Part shown: positions 1-13,766 of the stretch, one piece after another | Numbering within the stretch: position 1 is the first letter of the stretch | Layout: each line of letters opens with the position of its first letter | NCBI GenBank assembly: GCA_021464415.1 | Contig: CM038467.1 | Span: 22,352,011-22,416,010, forward strand | DNA length: 64,000 nucleotides | Source of the DNA: Lonicera japonica | Taxonomy: Eukaryota > Streptophyta > Magnoliopsida > Dipsacales > Caprifoliaceae | Direction of reading: 5' to 3' | Translations under genes and position numbers: made by a program | The notes under the pieces: generated by a model | Told to the model about the DNA's origin: nothing | Database searches by the model: none | The model's input: only the letters and a program-made list of their open reading frames with translations

Positions 1-3000
1 CTTCACCTACCTACCAATATTACCGCATATTAAATTTGAGTTTTTTTACTGACTCCCTCTAAAGTTACTGACGCAAGCAGCAAAAGTACAGTGAACATAC
101 AGTCCTGAGGGGGTCCCAAGATTTTATGAATGGTCCATGCAGTTAACATAATTATATTATTAAATAGTAATGGACCCACCCCTTTTGTTTAACTGTTGAT
201 GATTCTGGTAATGAAGTTTGTCAGAACTGATGAGCTCTTCTTCTCCATCTAACCACCATGCACATTGGGCTTGGATTTAGTTTAGCTGTATTTAATTATC
301 ATCTGATTTGCCCTTTCTTTTCGAAAGGCTGTTCATATCTTTGCCCACGTTGATCTAACTTAATTGTGTGGGAATGATTGTTTTTTTTATTGATTTGATT
401 TGATCATTCATATACTTGACAACCCATCATCCACATAACAATAGTAATTTAATATTAACAACCAAAATAAGAGTATTTCGGATTTTTCTTACTTTTAAAT
501 GGTGGAAAAGATATAATAGTCTTAGGCTTAGTTTGATTCCGGAAAAGAAATTATTTTTTTTATCTTTCTTATAGAGGTGAGAAATTAGATATTTTGTCAA
601 ATTTCTTTTTTTGTGTTTGGTAAAGTAGAGAAGGTATTTAGGTAAGAGTATTATTGTCTAAAATTTTTATAATAAATGCTTAAAAATCACATGGGAAAAT
701 CAATCCCATGTGTTTTGAGAAAAATAGTTTTACCCCCTACTTTCCTCTCTCTCGAAAAAGTGTTTCCGGAATTTATGCTTACCAAACAAAGGAAATGAAC
801 GACTTTCCTTTTTCCGAGTACTAAAATTCGTGAACCAAACGAGGTCTTATAGCAGTCATAAATTTTGGCTGAAATCTAGTAAATATAAGAAGGGTTAGAG
901 AGTTAAATTCTATAATTGTAATTTATTTATTTATTTTTAAAAAAAACGTAATAAATAAAATATATTTAATAATAAGAGGTAAAGAAAAACGACTTTGTTA
1001 ATGTCATAAACATGTATAGTATCGACCATCAGAGCCGGTACTAAGATTTATAGGGCACAAGTGAAAATTTGAAAAGCCCTTTTCCATGCACGAACTTGAA
1101 AATATGTAGTCAAATTAAGGCAAGTTTTTCAAAAATATAATTCCTATCATTTTTGGAGCAATGACTAGAAATATGGACGTTGACTTGACCCTTAGATAAG
1201 TTGGGTAACCAATGAAGCCAATAAAGGTGAGTTTACGTACGTTTTAGGATATACTAAAATTGGGTAAATAGAACGCAAGTTCATGTAACTAAATTCTTAA
1301 AACGTTTTAGGACTCTTACTCAACTTTTACTAAAGAGGCCTCCAACATCACTCGCGTCACTTCCACATAGTCAATTTGGAGATATATAAGATTTTGTACA
1401 AAATTATAATGTGAGATCCATTTTAAATATATAACTTATTTTTTGGCCTCTTATTCGAATGTAGTGTTTAAAATATTAAACTCATTGTATAAATTATAAA
1501 ATTAAAACTTTTTTTAATAAAGGTCCTGTGTAATTGTTCGACCTGCACACACTCAAAGTTGACTCTACTCTTCACTCGTAACTATTTCAATCATGTTGGT
1601 GATTTGTGGATGTAGGATTTTTGTGACCGTAGGATTACTTAGAACAAGATGTTAAAAAGACAACAATTTAGTATCATTGCAATATCAAGTAGATGGAGAC
1701 ATGGAGTCAGAGTGTAAGGACAATAATAGAACGAGAGTATGAATTTTCTTTGTCAAAAGATCAAAAGTGCGATTTACTTGCATAACAAAAATGAAAAGTA
1801 GAGATAAAATACCAATCAAATTGGCCAAATGTGTAATTGACATTGCTTTCATATTCAAAGACTTGAGAAAAGGTTGAATGAGAAATAAATTGATTAGGAA
1901 TGAGAAATAATTGATAAGAGAAAGAACAAGAAGAATAGTGTGACAGTGCCTCACTACTACCCGGACAATGATAGAGATAAGGTAGATGGGACCCAATGAT
2001 AAAGGTCTAGTGGATGAGAGTTGAATATGGTTCTTCCCATTCCTCAATCAATTTCAAATGTAATGTTTTGATTCTTTCTTTCCTTTAAATTCAATTCATT
2101 TAACTCTTGATTTAAAATAGTTTTAATACTACTAAATTTTTATACACATGCACTTATTATTTGAATATAAGTAATTTTTTTTTAAAAAAAAAAGGTAAAA
2201 AAAAATGATAAGTAGCGTGGCAATCAAGATTTGTTTTGCAAAATAAAAGCTCGCAAAGATAAAATTGAAATTTAAAAAATCTGACACAATTTCAATTGCT
2301 TTTTAAGTTTTATATAATAATAGGTATATACAGTTATTTTTTTTATAACATTTTAAATTAAGAGTACTACTTGCATCTTATTTCTTTTATTTCCTTTTTT
2401 AATTTATATTTAGATGATTTATAGAGATACACAAGGTTTATTTCAAATTCTAAATGTTTACGTGTTGTTAATTGGCTTCAACCAAGTCAAACTTTGCAAA
2501 TCGTCTCTGGGCGCCTGGGCGGCCTCGGCTACGGGACTAGCCTCAATATATTAATTCCATGCATTTTGAACTTCTATATTATCAATGTGCAATTACTGAT
2601 TTCAGCCAACTATTCGAAATAATATACCAAGAACTTTTTATTACGTTAACGATGTGAAATACATGCATAGGTTGTGACATGCGTATGTGGATAGTCTAAT
2701 ATTTGTATCTGTAAAGCGATACATTTACTAATTTTGTAAGTAGAAAAGCAGAGGTGAGGGGAGGGGAAGATTTTGGGGAGAGAGATAGAAAAAGAATGAT
2801 TGGAATGGGGTGGTGGGGAGTAGCCTTTTTTAGCATACAATATAATACAATATATTGCAACGCCCACGTGCTTGTCACGGTCTTCTTGCCGGGGTTTCCC
2901 CTGACATTGCATATTCGATCAAGCCTTAAAAGTGATACCATGCATTCTCCTTCACTTTCCTTCTTAATTTCCCATCATCCAAACACACAAATGCGTATAT

Positions 3001-4760
3001 ATATATATATACAGTTTTGTATTCTTTCTTTCCTTTTTTTTAACACAAACAATACCTATTAAAATCGGTGGCACACTTGACATATAAGTCTTCACTCGTA
3101 TATAGTTAACAAAACAAAACAAACAAATATAGAGTTTAATTAAGTAGTAAGTATATATATGACTTACGTTTATCATGTTAACAATAAGATCACGAGGTTG
3201 AGTTCTCTTTTAATTATTATTTTATTATAATTTTTAAAGGGGGTTTGTTTATTCAAATTAAAATTTCAGTTTAAATTAACTATTATTTTATTTTTAACTT
3301 CATCAATAATTAAGAAGAAAAACTAGATGGTTGAACCAAAAAAAGGAAGAATAATAAAAGAGTATTAATTCTCACGAAAAGATAATCAACTGTTTATTGA
3401 TTGTCGTAATTATAGTTTAAATAATTATGTACTTGAAGTCCTACTTTCTCAAGCAAAAAAATATACAAAAAGTTAAAAATAGAGATCCACTTTTAATGTA
3501 TAAACAAAATTCAAGAAATTAAGTTAAGGGTATAACTATTTGACATTTTAAATGAGTCTTAAAAGGACTTAGTTCATCTCCATTACTCTTTGATTTAATT
3601 TCCTTCAACAAAATCTATTTCAAGAGGTAGTATAGTATTGACATTTAAGAAAAGCAGGGGCTTAGCCATTCTAGCTAGCTTTGTTGTTAGACATAATTAT
3701 ATTAAATCATAAAGTGCTAAGTCTAGTGAGATTTGAAAATTTTAGCCTTTGGAGTAAAATAAGAAATCTCTTATTATTGATGCGCGTGCTCGATCATACA
3801 TTGCGCGTACTTGTAATATCTATCGTACTTAAACTTCAGGGGTAGAAACTTCTCACTCACTATTGTTAAAATTGTCATCTCCTTGAAATAAATGAAATTT
3901 AAAACATGAACTCGCGCTATAATATGATTATGGAATATATATGGTTCTTTGGTACATCCCACTAATTAAGCATTATATATAAAACGACCTTCTAGCTAGC
4001 ATCTCCGGTGGTTCTAGTCAAATTTGCATGAATTAAATTTGGAACTTTTTACCTAAAAGATAAAAGAGAGGATAAAATGGGGAGGAGGGGCTGTTTTGTT
4101 GGAGGTGTTAAAGCATATTGCAAATTGTTTTGGGGACAATTATGGTTTAATTTATTTCAAAAACTCACACAAATAACAAATAATTTATATAGAAATAATA
4201 ATTGGAGTCTTCGGCGATTATTTTTTAATACAAGTGATAAATAGATCCGGTAGTTTGTGAGAAAGGGGGAGGAGGATCGGGAGGGATAGATCCGATAATT
4301 TGTGGGAAAGAGAAAGGAGGACATAAATCAAATTTAAATGTTTTGTGTGAGTATTCACACTTATATATAACCATTTAAGCTCATTCCCAAATCTCACGAT
4401 TAGTTAACTAATCTATATAATAAACAAAAACTGAATCCTAAGGTTTTTCTTTTCTAAGTTAAAATTGGCTTTTTGCCGTGAGCAACAATGAAAGAAAAGT
4501 AAATGTATAAAAAAAAAAAAATATGAAAAGGAAAGTAAAAGGTATTATAATGATTGCGCTTAAAATCGGTTTGTCTTTGCCGGCTGACTTTGGGCCTGGG
4601 AGAAAAATTGCCTAGAGCCCTCATTTTCTGTCCACTCGTTTAAAGCCTTTATATTTTCAATTATCAACTCCATCATCTAACTTTATCAGAAGTATTACTA
4701 TAAATTTATCATTAAAAAAAATTTACAAAAATCAAAAAAGTTGATCAACGGCTATCCTTA
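1..4760. other. gene-poor AT-rich intergenic DNA
   Basis: I found no convincing gene in this stretch. The longer open frames (for example 1685-2047 on the minus strand and 2754-3062 on the plus strand) are low-complexity and match no family I recognise. The stretch holds a possible hAT-type MITE at about 529-848, a short GC-rich island near 2508-2540, a TA microsatellite near 2998-3010, and much A/T-rich spacer DNA. Confidence 0.6.
529..848. mobile_element. possible hAT-like MITE
   Basis: The left end (GGCTTAGTTTGATTCC) and the reverse complement of the right end (GACCTCGTTTGGTTCA) are similar imperfect inverted repeats, and they are of the kind seen in plant hAT MITEs. I did not find a clean 8-bp target duplication, so the boundaries are approximate. 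Confidence 0.35.
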
Positions 4761-5139
4761 GAGCATCTCCAACCGTAATGTATTATTTAGGTTTGTGTAA
4801 AATTTACACATTTTCTGAAAAAAAAGGTCTCTAGCAGTCTTTTAAGAAACTTTGACATCTATGATTTGTGTAAAATACAAACTCAATTTACATAACCATG
4901 TCAGATAATCTCGCATCTATTTTTTCTCATCCAGTTTCTAGAAATAAATGGATTTGAAAAGTAAGGGAATAAATATAGGATAAGTTACACGTGTGTATCT
5001 AATTGGTAGTTAAATATTTACACAAAAGTCTAAAACAGACTGATGGAGTACAAAACGAATTTTTTTATTATTTTTGTGTAAATCCCACTTTGACACGTAG
5101 GATTTACACATAATTTATATAAGACGATTGAAGATGCTC
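4761..5139. mobile_element. PIF/Harbinger-type MITE (TSD TTA)
   Basis: The terminal inverted repeats are GAGCATCTCCAACCGT on the left and GAGCATCTTCAATCGT as the reverse complement of the right. They are flanked directly by TTA on both sides (4758-4760 and 5140-5142). The 379-bp size, the TTA duplication and the GAGCATC end fit the Tourist/Harbinger type. There is no coding capacity. It lies downstream of the 3' end of the glycosyltransferase gene. Confidence 0.8.
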
Positions 5140-5913
5140 TTAATCTTGAAAATTTTGTGTACACAATAGATTTTACAATATAGATATTTCAAATAGATAA
5201 ATTTTACTAAAATTCAATTTTCAAATAAAAAAAATGTTGGGATGAGAAATTGTAATGTAGAGAGAGATATTTCAAATTTCAAAAGAGTGAGGGGAAGGTT
5301 GGGGTGGGTAATGAGTTGAGTGTATATTTTTGGTGTTAGTATTATTATGTTCAATTTGATATTTTAATGTGAGAAAAAATAACATCTAATTAGTAAAAAT
5401 GATCATATATCAATTAGATGGAATGTGAAAAGACTTTTAATTAAGGAAGTGTAGTCGACTTTTGTGTTTTAGATTATAGATTGCTCAGAAAACAAAAAGT
5501 TATCATTATATTTAATAGCAAATTAGGTGTTGGCCCAAAAGCGTTATCATTAATGGTAAGCCTAAAGCCGTAAACCAATTGGTAAATTAAATTAATGGCC
5601 CAATTTTCTGAGAGAAGTTGAAAAAAGAGAGACCATTTTGGTGACATTTTTTTAAAAAAAATTTATCTATCATTTAAAGAATTGGTTTTTTTATATATAT
5701 ATAGAAAACTGAAAAAGTAATAGATTGGCCATCTCATTTTTTAACTCGCATAAATTAATTAGTTGTTTTTTTAATCAATTTTCAAATTTGTAATCCAACG
5801 CACCAAAAAGATTAATAAAAGGAATTGTGACAATTTAATTAATGAAAACATAACACTAAACGGATCGAAGTCCAAAACAATTAATTAACACCACCTTAAG
5901 TTTAATTACTAAA
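5140..5913. other. intergenic DNA downstream of the GT61 gene
   Basis: No coding signal was seen. The sequence is AT-rich and presumably includes the 3' untranslated region and terminator of the minus-strand glycosyltransferase next to its stop codon at 5914. I could not pick a specific polyadenylation site. Confidence 0.5.
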
Positions 5914-8900
5914 TTAGCTACAGGAGCAAGCACTTGAAGTTCTAGAATCAGTTGTATCTTTGATTGTGGCTTGTTCGTCAATCTTCCTCAACTTCACTTC
6001 ATTAAGAACACTTCTAGCCCACTCAGCAAAGTAAGTCTCATTGTGGCCAATTTTGCCACTCTTGTAGACCGACATACACCAGCGGTCATCCTCGGGGTAG
6101 GGGCAGGGGTCACCGGTGGGGTCCCTCCAGGCACCCCGGTGGTTCATGCCGGACCAGCTAGCGATCCAGTGGTAGACATACTGGCCAACACCGGCCAGTT
6201 TTAGCCAACCTTTGGGGAAGAACTCCATCACACTGCTGTTTCTATCCATTAGGAACATGTTTGTTAATTGTGCTCCATGTGGTGACACTAGTATGTCTGT
6301 TGAACTCATCAGCTTCACCTGGATAAATTAGATAAATTATTGATATTGAGCTACTTTTAAAAAACAAATAATGAAATAAAATTTAATTAAAATGGAAATG
6401 TTTTATATTGAAGTGGTCATCGGTTCCCGGGATAATCTTGGGGTAGACTTGATATATACTCCCAAAATCAATTTTTAAAATTGTCAAAATAATACTTGAC
6501 CAGCGGTAGGCCGGTAGCCACACAGTGCAAGCGGGAATTAGTCGTAATCCGCGAAAGTTAGTCGCGACACCTCATAGAATAACTCTCGAAACAAAAAAAA
6601 ATAATCTGTATACGGCGAAAACAAATTACTATTTACTAAACATTCTTGAAATGTACGAAAACTCTTAAACTAAAGGAGGGGTTAACGTGTATCGTTTGGG
6701 GCCAGAGGGAGATTGGTTGAAAAAAATCCTTCATTAATTTCATGGGAAACGAGAAACTTTTTGGGAACTCGGAGAAGGATATGGAAACCACCATTATTTC
6801 AGCAGTGACCGATGAACGATGCTTCCTCACTACGGTATCACATTCACTAATCTCTGCACGCATGCATGCAGGATACGATTATCCCTAATCATGGGTCCAG
6901 AGCTTCATCTCTCTTTCACACATTGGCACAGATCGAGATATATAGAGAGAGACGCTTAACACGCGGTGCAGTGATGCCTACAACATTGTTTAGATGCAAT
7001 GGCGTAGCTAAAAAATTTGTTTAGTGGGGGAACCCAATAGGAACTCTAAACACATCTTTATCATTCAAAATGTATTTGAGATACAATTTTTGGATATTTT
7101 TGGGAGAGATTGGTATGAAAGTTGTGATTAAGCTGCATACTTTTTTATTTCTTTTATAATTTGACCCAACAATTAATTGCATTTTTCAAAATTAATGTCA
7201 ATAATACACACCAATTCATATTTATCCAAAATATGCCATATTTATACATATATTTTAAAAGCTAAGCGGGGTCACTAGACCCCATAACACCGAGGGTGAC
7301 CACACCCCTGTTTAGATGGATCCTGTTTAGTTGGATCGGAGGATTTCTGGGTGCAGAAGTTTTTCGAAACCAAAAGACCTACACCATCTGTACAAAACCA
7401 AGATTTGTTTCTTTAATAATCTTTTGTACTTTTTATGAACAATATATAGTAGTTTCAACTTAATAAATGATTAAAATCAAATTTATCTATTGTCATAAGG
7501 TGTAATATTATGTGCCTAAAGAGAATAATGACACATAATTTCAAATCAACCATTCAAAGAGAAAATCAAAACTGAGATGCGTTAGTTTTTACCCGATAAT
7601 ATTATTAATTTACATATATTTAATAATTCACAATATATGGTAGTTGTTCAAACCGCATCTACTGTTGGACAAAGTTAGTTCAAAACAAAATTCCATTTCT
7701 TCGACCATATATGCCATGCATCCTCCACTCACTAGTTTGGCAATGGTGCTGACCAACCAACTTTTTACCCTTTTTTTTTTTTTTGGATCAACCAACTTTT
7801 TTTCAAATGAAGAATTCGAGAAAAAGTAGATCCCACTAAAACCTTCACCAATAACACTAGCTTCCACTATTCATACACCATCACTCTCACCACCACAAAT
7901 GGCCTTTTAACTAAAATACCTACATATTCTACGTATGCATGCGTATTTATAATCTTAAATTAAAAGTTAATTGTCACATTTATTTAGTGATATATACACT
8001 AATTATGTAATTAAGGGTAAGGGGTGAAGAATCACACCGCAAGTGATATTTGGGATCGCAAAAATTAGTTGGTTAGAAAAGGAAGAAAAATAATTTGTTA
8101 TATATTTTTTTTATCTAATTTGAGTACCTATTTGGACCATATATATACTCGATCTACCTGTTTGATAGTAAATAATTTATCGTGAATTTGAGTATGTTAT
8201 ATAATTAGTTTTTAAAAAATAAGTTAACTTTTAATTTGAACCAACAAAAAAAAGTGAATTTAATACTATACTTTTATTAGTACATATATAGAAATTAAAA
8301 GTTATTAGAGTGAAAATGTACAAAAAAAAAATCTACCAGTCCCGAAGTCTGAAAATGTACTGAAAAAAAAAATTCTACCTGTTCACAGAAGGTGAGATTA
8401 TTAGAGTGAGCCACCGTCAACCTGCAACCCTCCACCTTCACACACTCCCTCTCAAATATCTCAATCACAGCCGTCTCATTCCTGAAAGATCTGGGTCCAC
8501 TCCTCATAAACAAAGTCAACCCAATTCTTCCACCCAAACCCCTCTCCTCATTGGTCCTCACCTTACAGTGCACCCTAGCCTTGCATCGCATGAGATCATA
8601 AACCTCCATCCTTCTCTCTCTAGACATGCCCCCTTCATTATGCCTCATCACCACCGCCTCCTCAAAACAATACCCACCCTCACCATTCAAATCCCACCGT
8701 TCAATTTCAATGGGCCCATCAAATGTAGCCTGCATTAAGGATCTTAGCCACAGGCTCATTTTAGTCCTCACCTCACCCCAGTGGTATAAAATCCACCGGG
8801 AGGGCACTGCGCACCCCCCATCTTTTAAATGCCACCCCACGAACGGCACCGTTGCGGATAGACCGTGCCATATGTTATCGTAATTGTAATGATTGTTTGA

Positions 8901-9384
8901 TACAAAAGTTAAGCCCTTCACGAGGGTGGCGTTTATGGGTAGTGATTCGGTGTACGCGAATGCATAGGAGTTCCATGCGCCGTCGTGGGTGTCGTTGCCA
9001 CGTAGGCAGAGGATTCTACCTCGGGATGCGTGGGATGGGAACTTCTGGTACTGGACCTCCCCCGGCACGTGAGTGTCGTAGGTGGAGCTCATGAACCACG
9101 TGTGCCCCTGCTGGGCTGTGCTGGAGTAACGGAGGTCTTTTAAGGGGAGAAAGGTGACAGACTGTCGGAGCTTCTCGGCCGCTGATAATGATATTGGTGA
9201 TGGTGGGGCTTGGTTGGTGGTGATAGGGTGGAGTAGGGTGCATGGTGGTTGTGGTGGGGTTTGGAGGGACTTGATTTGGAAGAGGATGACAAAGGGTGAC
9301 GCATGTGGCAATGAGGTAAATAGAGAGTTTAGGGGAATAGAGAGAGGTGGCGCGTTGATTTGGTTTTGGTTTGGTGTTAGTCAT
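5914..9384 (-). CDS. glycosyltransferase family 61 protein, 2 exons, apparent N-terminal frameshift
   Basis: The protein resembles plant GT61 (DUF563) enzymes, Golgi type II membrane proteins that transfer sugars to xylan or N-glycans; its acceptor cannot be told from sequence. Exon 1 is 8379-9384 and exon 2 is 5914-6318. The donor (CAG|GTAGAA) and acceptor (CCAG|GTGAAG) join in phase 0 to give FCEQVKLMSSTDILVSPHGA. Family hallmarks are GRILCLRGNDTHDG, NHYNYDNIWHGLSA, VVMRHNEGGMSRERRMEV, SPHGAQLTNMFLMDR and FFPKGWLKLAGVGQYVYHW. The only plausible ATG (9384, MTNTKPKPNQRAT) leads into a membrane anchor (LSIYLIATCVTL), but that frame departs from the conserved one near 9288-9296. Removing one T there would give 1410 nt, or 469 aa, the usual family size. 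This is either a real null allele or a base error. The roughly 2-kb intron carries a hAT MITE and a dispersed repeat. Confidence 0.88.
6400..6600. repeat. dispersed repeat, SINE-like, copy 1
   Basis: The segment from about 6479 to 6575 resembles the one at about 53159-53260. Both share TTGTCAAAATAAT, CTTGACCAGCGG, a GCCAC block and a CGCGAAAG block in the same order. The second copy is preceded by a tRNA-like head, so a degraded SINE is likely. This copy lies inside the glycosyltransferase intron. Confidence 0.5.
6997..7310. mobile_element. hAT-type MITE with perfect 8-bp TSD, in GT61 intron
   Basis: The ends are CAATGGCGTAGC and, reverse-complemented, CAGGGGTGTGGTC. The flanks are TTTAGATG at 6989-6996 and again at 7311-7318, an exact 8-bp duplication. 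The length is 314 bp with no ORF. It is inserted in the intron of the glycosyltransferase gene and leaves both splice sites untouched. Confidence 0.85.
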
Positions 9385-12300
9385 TGTGTTGAAGAAATGG
9401 TGGTTCAAATGGGGATAAAGACTATATATATATATGATATGATGATGAATAAGATGACTGGTGGGTTTCAGTTAAATTTAAACTAGCTAGTATGGGAAAG
9501 TAAGAGATATGAAAAATTCTCTCAACTTTTTTGAGGCGCATGCGTTATATATATATATTGGAGAAAGTATATGATGGATGCATTGGAGTACACGTGGCGT
9601 GTTTATATGATACATCTAAATTCACTGATGAGTAATAGTACGTCGACTAATTTATTTGATTAAATTTTATGAACTAATTGATATAACATATATATATATA
9701 TTAAGTAGGATTTTGATTATGGACATCCAACACTCTAATTAATATATGTCTATCCAATAAGTTAATTTATAAAAGTTGGTTAATATGGTATCAAAAATAG
9801 AATACGCAGAGGCGTTAGGTAGAATTATGGGTTCTGGATTTGTTTTCGAATTTTTCATGCCTCATGTTTTCTCCTAACCACAATGTCTTCGGTTTCTAGA
9901 CCGTAATTAATATCCCTCTCTTTGGGTTATAGGGCCGGGACTCTGGTCGGTCGGGATCTATCTTTGCATGCAATTGAGCCCTCCAAGTCCGGTATTGATC
10001 TGTGTTGGTTTAAAGGATTTCTATAAGGAAACAAGGAGGAAGATGCATGGTGATGAGAATGTAGCTGCGGTTGAATCTGTGAGTCTTGATGTTACGACCT
10101 TAATTGGCTGTCTAGGTTCTTCCCACAAACACACCATCTCCTGTTCAAGTTCCATTAGCATCAGATTGTTTTTTTAACTAGGGAGATTAATCGTTGTTTC
10201 CTCATTAGCTGTTTATGGTTTTAATACAATAGTTTCCAAAAATCAAAATAAATGGGTTACTGAAAAGCGTAAAATTACCAAGATTCAAATGACTATTCAT
10301 GCGATTATGGTATGTTAGGAAGTGCCGTTAGAGTACTCTTTAGTTTTTAGTCACTTGTTTGTTTGATTTATGGGTTAAGCTTCTCCAGCTTAGTTTTCAA
10401 GTTGTTTTCTTTTTCCGTTGGAATCATTTTGTTAGTCACTGGTCCAGTGTGACTTTTTCAAACTCATTTTTTGTAATTATATTTCGCTCTTCACCCGCTT
10501 TTTAAGACTTAGAGCTATCGTTTTAAAAATATATAATTAGTAAGGCTATGCATGTATGAGTGGCATGGCACGATTTGAAACTTTTTTTTATAAAAGAGTA
10601 TTATCAATAGCCCAGCTAAATTATTTTAATTTTTGTTTTACTCCTTCGATCAGTTAATAGACTAAACTCTCCCGTGGACATTATAATATATTATATATTT
10701 TCACTAGAACTAAAATTGGTAAAATTAATATAATAAACCACTTCGACAGTACTAAAATGGTTGAAACACAATTATATGAATAGAAGTCATGCATCCATCA
10801 AGATGAGGCACATAAGTGGTCAGCCATGCTTAGTTAGTGGGGATTCTGGTGCAAAAGCATTAGGTTAAACTTAGTGGGTTTGGATCATAGCGATGTATAT
10901 ATATTTATAGAGCCGCTCTTGACTATTTTGAGACTCTGTGCAAAATCTTAAAATGTGTCATTTTATACATAAATATATTAATTTTTTATAAATAAATTAA
11001 TTTTGTTTCAATGATAAGAATTTACATGTCAACAAAAACACATCTATAATACAAATTAGAATATCTTGATGTGACCATTGTCCTAGGTGTACAATCCAAA
11101 GGCCATAATGAATCATTTTGGCACAAATCTAACGGTCAACAATAATTATGAAAAAAAAAAAAAACCTCATTATCCTCTCTTCTCTTACATTCCCAATAAC
11201 TTTTAAATTTAGAATTTACAAACATATTGGTGGTGTTTGGTTGAAATTTTAAAATCAAGTTTTTAAAATTTCTACCAAAAAGTCAAATTTATTTCACACT
11301 TCCCAAAAATCACTTCACTTTACTTTTTCTCTCATAAAATTTTTAAAACACCATAACTTTAAATTCAAAAATTGGAATTAGATAAAAAAAATATTTGAAA
11401 CTTACTCATCGAGATCTATATAAAACAAGATCTATTGTGACTATTTTTTGAATTTTTTTCATGAGTTTTTTTGAATTGGTTGAAAAAAACTCCAAATTAA
11501 TACGAGTACACTTAATACTACCAAATTAATATGAGTACACTTAAAACTCCAAAAATAAGATGCAACGCATATTTAATATGAATACACTTAATACTACCAA
11601 ATTTTAAAATATAAATTACAAAATTTAATGTGTTTGTTTGTAAAAGAACCAATTAATTACAAATTAATTAAATGTCTAATTTATGGCCTAAAACACCAAG
11701 TGAATATCACACAAACCACGAACTTAAATAGTTTATAAAAAAGCACAAAACTTTAAAATTGACAATACTGCACTAACAAATATTTCTATAAATCACATAT
11801 AAATTTGTGTACTTAATTAGCTGTCTACTATTGCCAACTATGTGTCGAATGCATGTATTGCTACTATAAAGGAAAAAAAATACCCTTAACATAATTAATA
11901 GTTAATAGTACAATTTATACCTGAACAAGAAATGAGATTAGCTTGGTCTCATTAGACCTATTAAATTTGTCGTAGAGAGTAAATATTTGTTTTTTAACTT
12001 AATTTTAATTAAATGTTCACAAAATAAGATGGGCAAATGACCACATATTTAGGCACATCTATAATATAAAAAATAGGAACTAAATCAGTGAACAATAATA
12101 TTTTTCTTATAAATAAAAAAGTGAAATATAGACTAAAAAAGTAAAATATTTTTTCCTATCCAAATTGGGGATTAAATGTGAAATTTGTAACATTAAATTA
12201 TTTCCTTTTAAGATCATATGAAATCTAATTTTAGCATTAAGTTCTTTTAATTTGAAGATATAAAATCTCAATATTTTTGAGGAAAAATGTTTATAGTTTA

Positions 12301-13766
12301 ATCATTGTAATTAAAACAAAATTTTACACTCTTAAATAATTTTTTGATTTTTACACCTCTCAATCTATATTACAAAACACTATGTTTGACTAATTTTTTT
12401 TCCAAAAAGTATAAAAATCTAATGGTTAAAAATATGCATGTTATAGTGTGTATTAGTTCTACATCATTGAATGAGTTTTATACACACATCAAGATGTCAC
12501 ATCATTGAATGAGTTCTACATCATAGAAATTTTTTTTAAAAAAAATGAAGAATTTTGTTTACATTAAAAATGCTATAACTTCAAATAAAAAATTCAAAAT
12601 TTAATATTTAAAATATACTAATTATGATCAATTAAACAAGATCCATCTAGATTATAGAATTTTGTAAAAAAAAATTATTGAATAACATTGAATCTAAAAT
12701 ACTCACACCAATAATATAAACACAATCAATTCTTACATACCAATGATTTTGTTTACATTAAAAATGCTATAACTTAAAATAAAAGATTCAAAATTTAATA
12801 TTTAAAATCTACTAATTAAGATCAATCAAACAAGATCCATCAAGACTATAAAATTTTGTAAAAAAAATGAAAAAAATTATTGAGTAACATTGAATTACAC
12901 TAACAGACAAGGTTGGATTATTTTCACGTATGGCCTTGAGTTTAATTTTCTTAAAAAATCATTTTGCAGAGATCAAAATGAGATCAAAAAATATGATTAA
13001 AAGATTATTTAAAAAATTAAAAACAAATCAATTCAATCCAGTCTACTTTTAATTTTTTTAACATGAAAATATATTGAACCTATGTTCCGATTGCTCAAAA
13101 CGTTAGACTATATTAAACAATAAGCTCAAAATAAACTAATTTATTTCACCGTGCCGAATGGCACTGGTATACCCTAGTTACAATATATTGCAAAGAATCT
13201 TGCAAAAATACTACGATTAAATATTTAATTTTTTCTCTTATTGTTTTGAAATCAATATAAGTAAAAGAAAAAATATTTGTGCCCGTCTAATTATCTCTTA
13301 TAGCATGAGAATGATTGAGATTAGATTTGGGAAGAAAGAATCAGAGAATAGATGAAGAGGCCGTTTCCCTAAACGCTGTTAGAGTTTTGAAAACTTGAGT
13401 TATTTTTTTGGAAATTACATTATAATTTTTTTTTCTTTTTTAACATATATATATATAATTAAAATATTAGTACTCCTCTTAATTTTTTGACCCTGAACAA
13501 TTGCCCTACCAACTTTACCCCAAGGCCAACTCCGTATATATATATAAAAGAAATTGTAGCACACATAATTTGTGTGCAATTTTTTTACTAATAAACTCCT
13601 CTTAATAAGAAGCTGTTCCCGAGCCTAGTTCCCTGGATCTATACGTCTCTAGTCGGGCCTAAATAGAAGCGCACCTGGGTAGAATTGAAGGGCTCTTGCT
13701 CTGCGTGTATATCCTCTTATTTCTGATTCTAGGGGTCATAGAAACATATAGACCACCTACTCTTGA
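9385..13766. other. promoter side of the GT61 gene and long intergenic spacer
   Basis: The first few hundred bases upstream of the glycosyltransferase start should hold its promoter. They include a G-box-like CACGTG near 9593 and TA-rich tracts at 9423-9434 and 9545-9560. Farther out I see no gene. The open frame at 9968-10177 is not recognisable. The region also contains a direct duplication near 12555-12893 and much low-complexity A/T sequence. Confidence 0.5.
12555..12893 (+). repeat. direct duplication of about 145 bp
   Basis: Two near-identical blocks, at about 12555-12690 and 12746-12893, share TTTTGTTTACATTAAAAATG, an AATTTAATATTTAAAAT stretch and AACAAGATCCATC. They are separated by about 55 bp. 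There is no coding potential. They may be the internal part of an old element. Confidence 0.7.

Noticed and set aside
1685..2047. 120-codon minus-strand ORF with hydrophobic stretches
   Set aside because: No start context, no recognisable domain, and composition typical of AT-rich noncoding DNA.
2505..2545. GC-rich GGGCGCCTGGGCGG segment
   Set aside because: Too short to assign; may be a scrap of a common plant repeat.
2754..3062. 102-codon plus-strand ORF
   Set aside because: Low complexity, overlaps other frames and a TA microsatellite, no family resemblance.
9968..10177. 69-codon plus-strand ORF of balanced composition
   Set aside because: Looks more protein-like than its neighbours, but I recognise no domain and see no adjoining exon. 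It could be a retroelement scrap.
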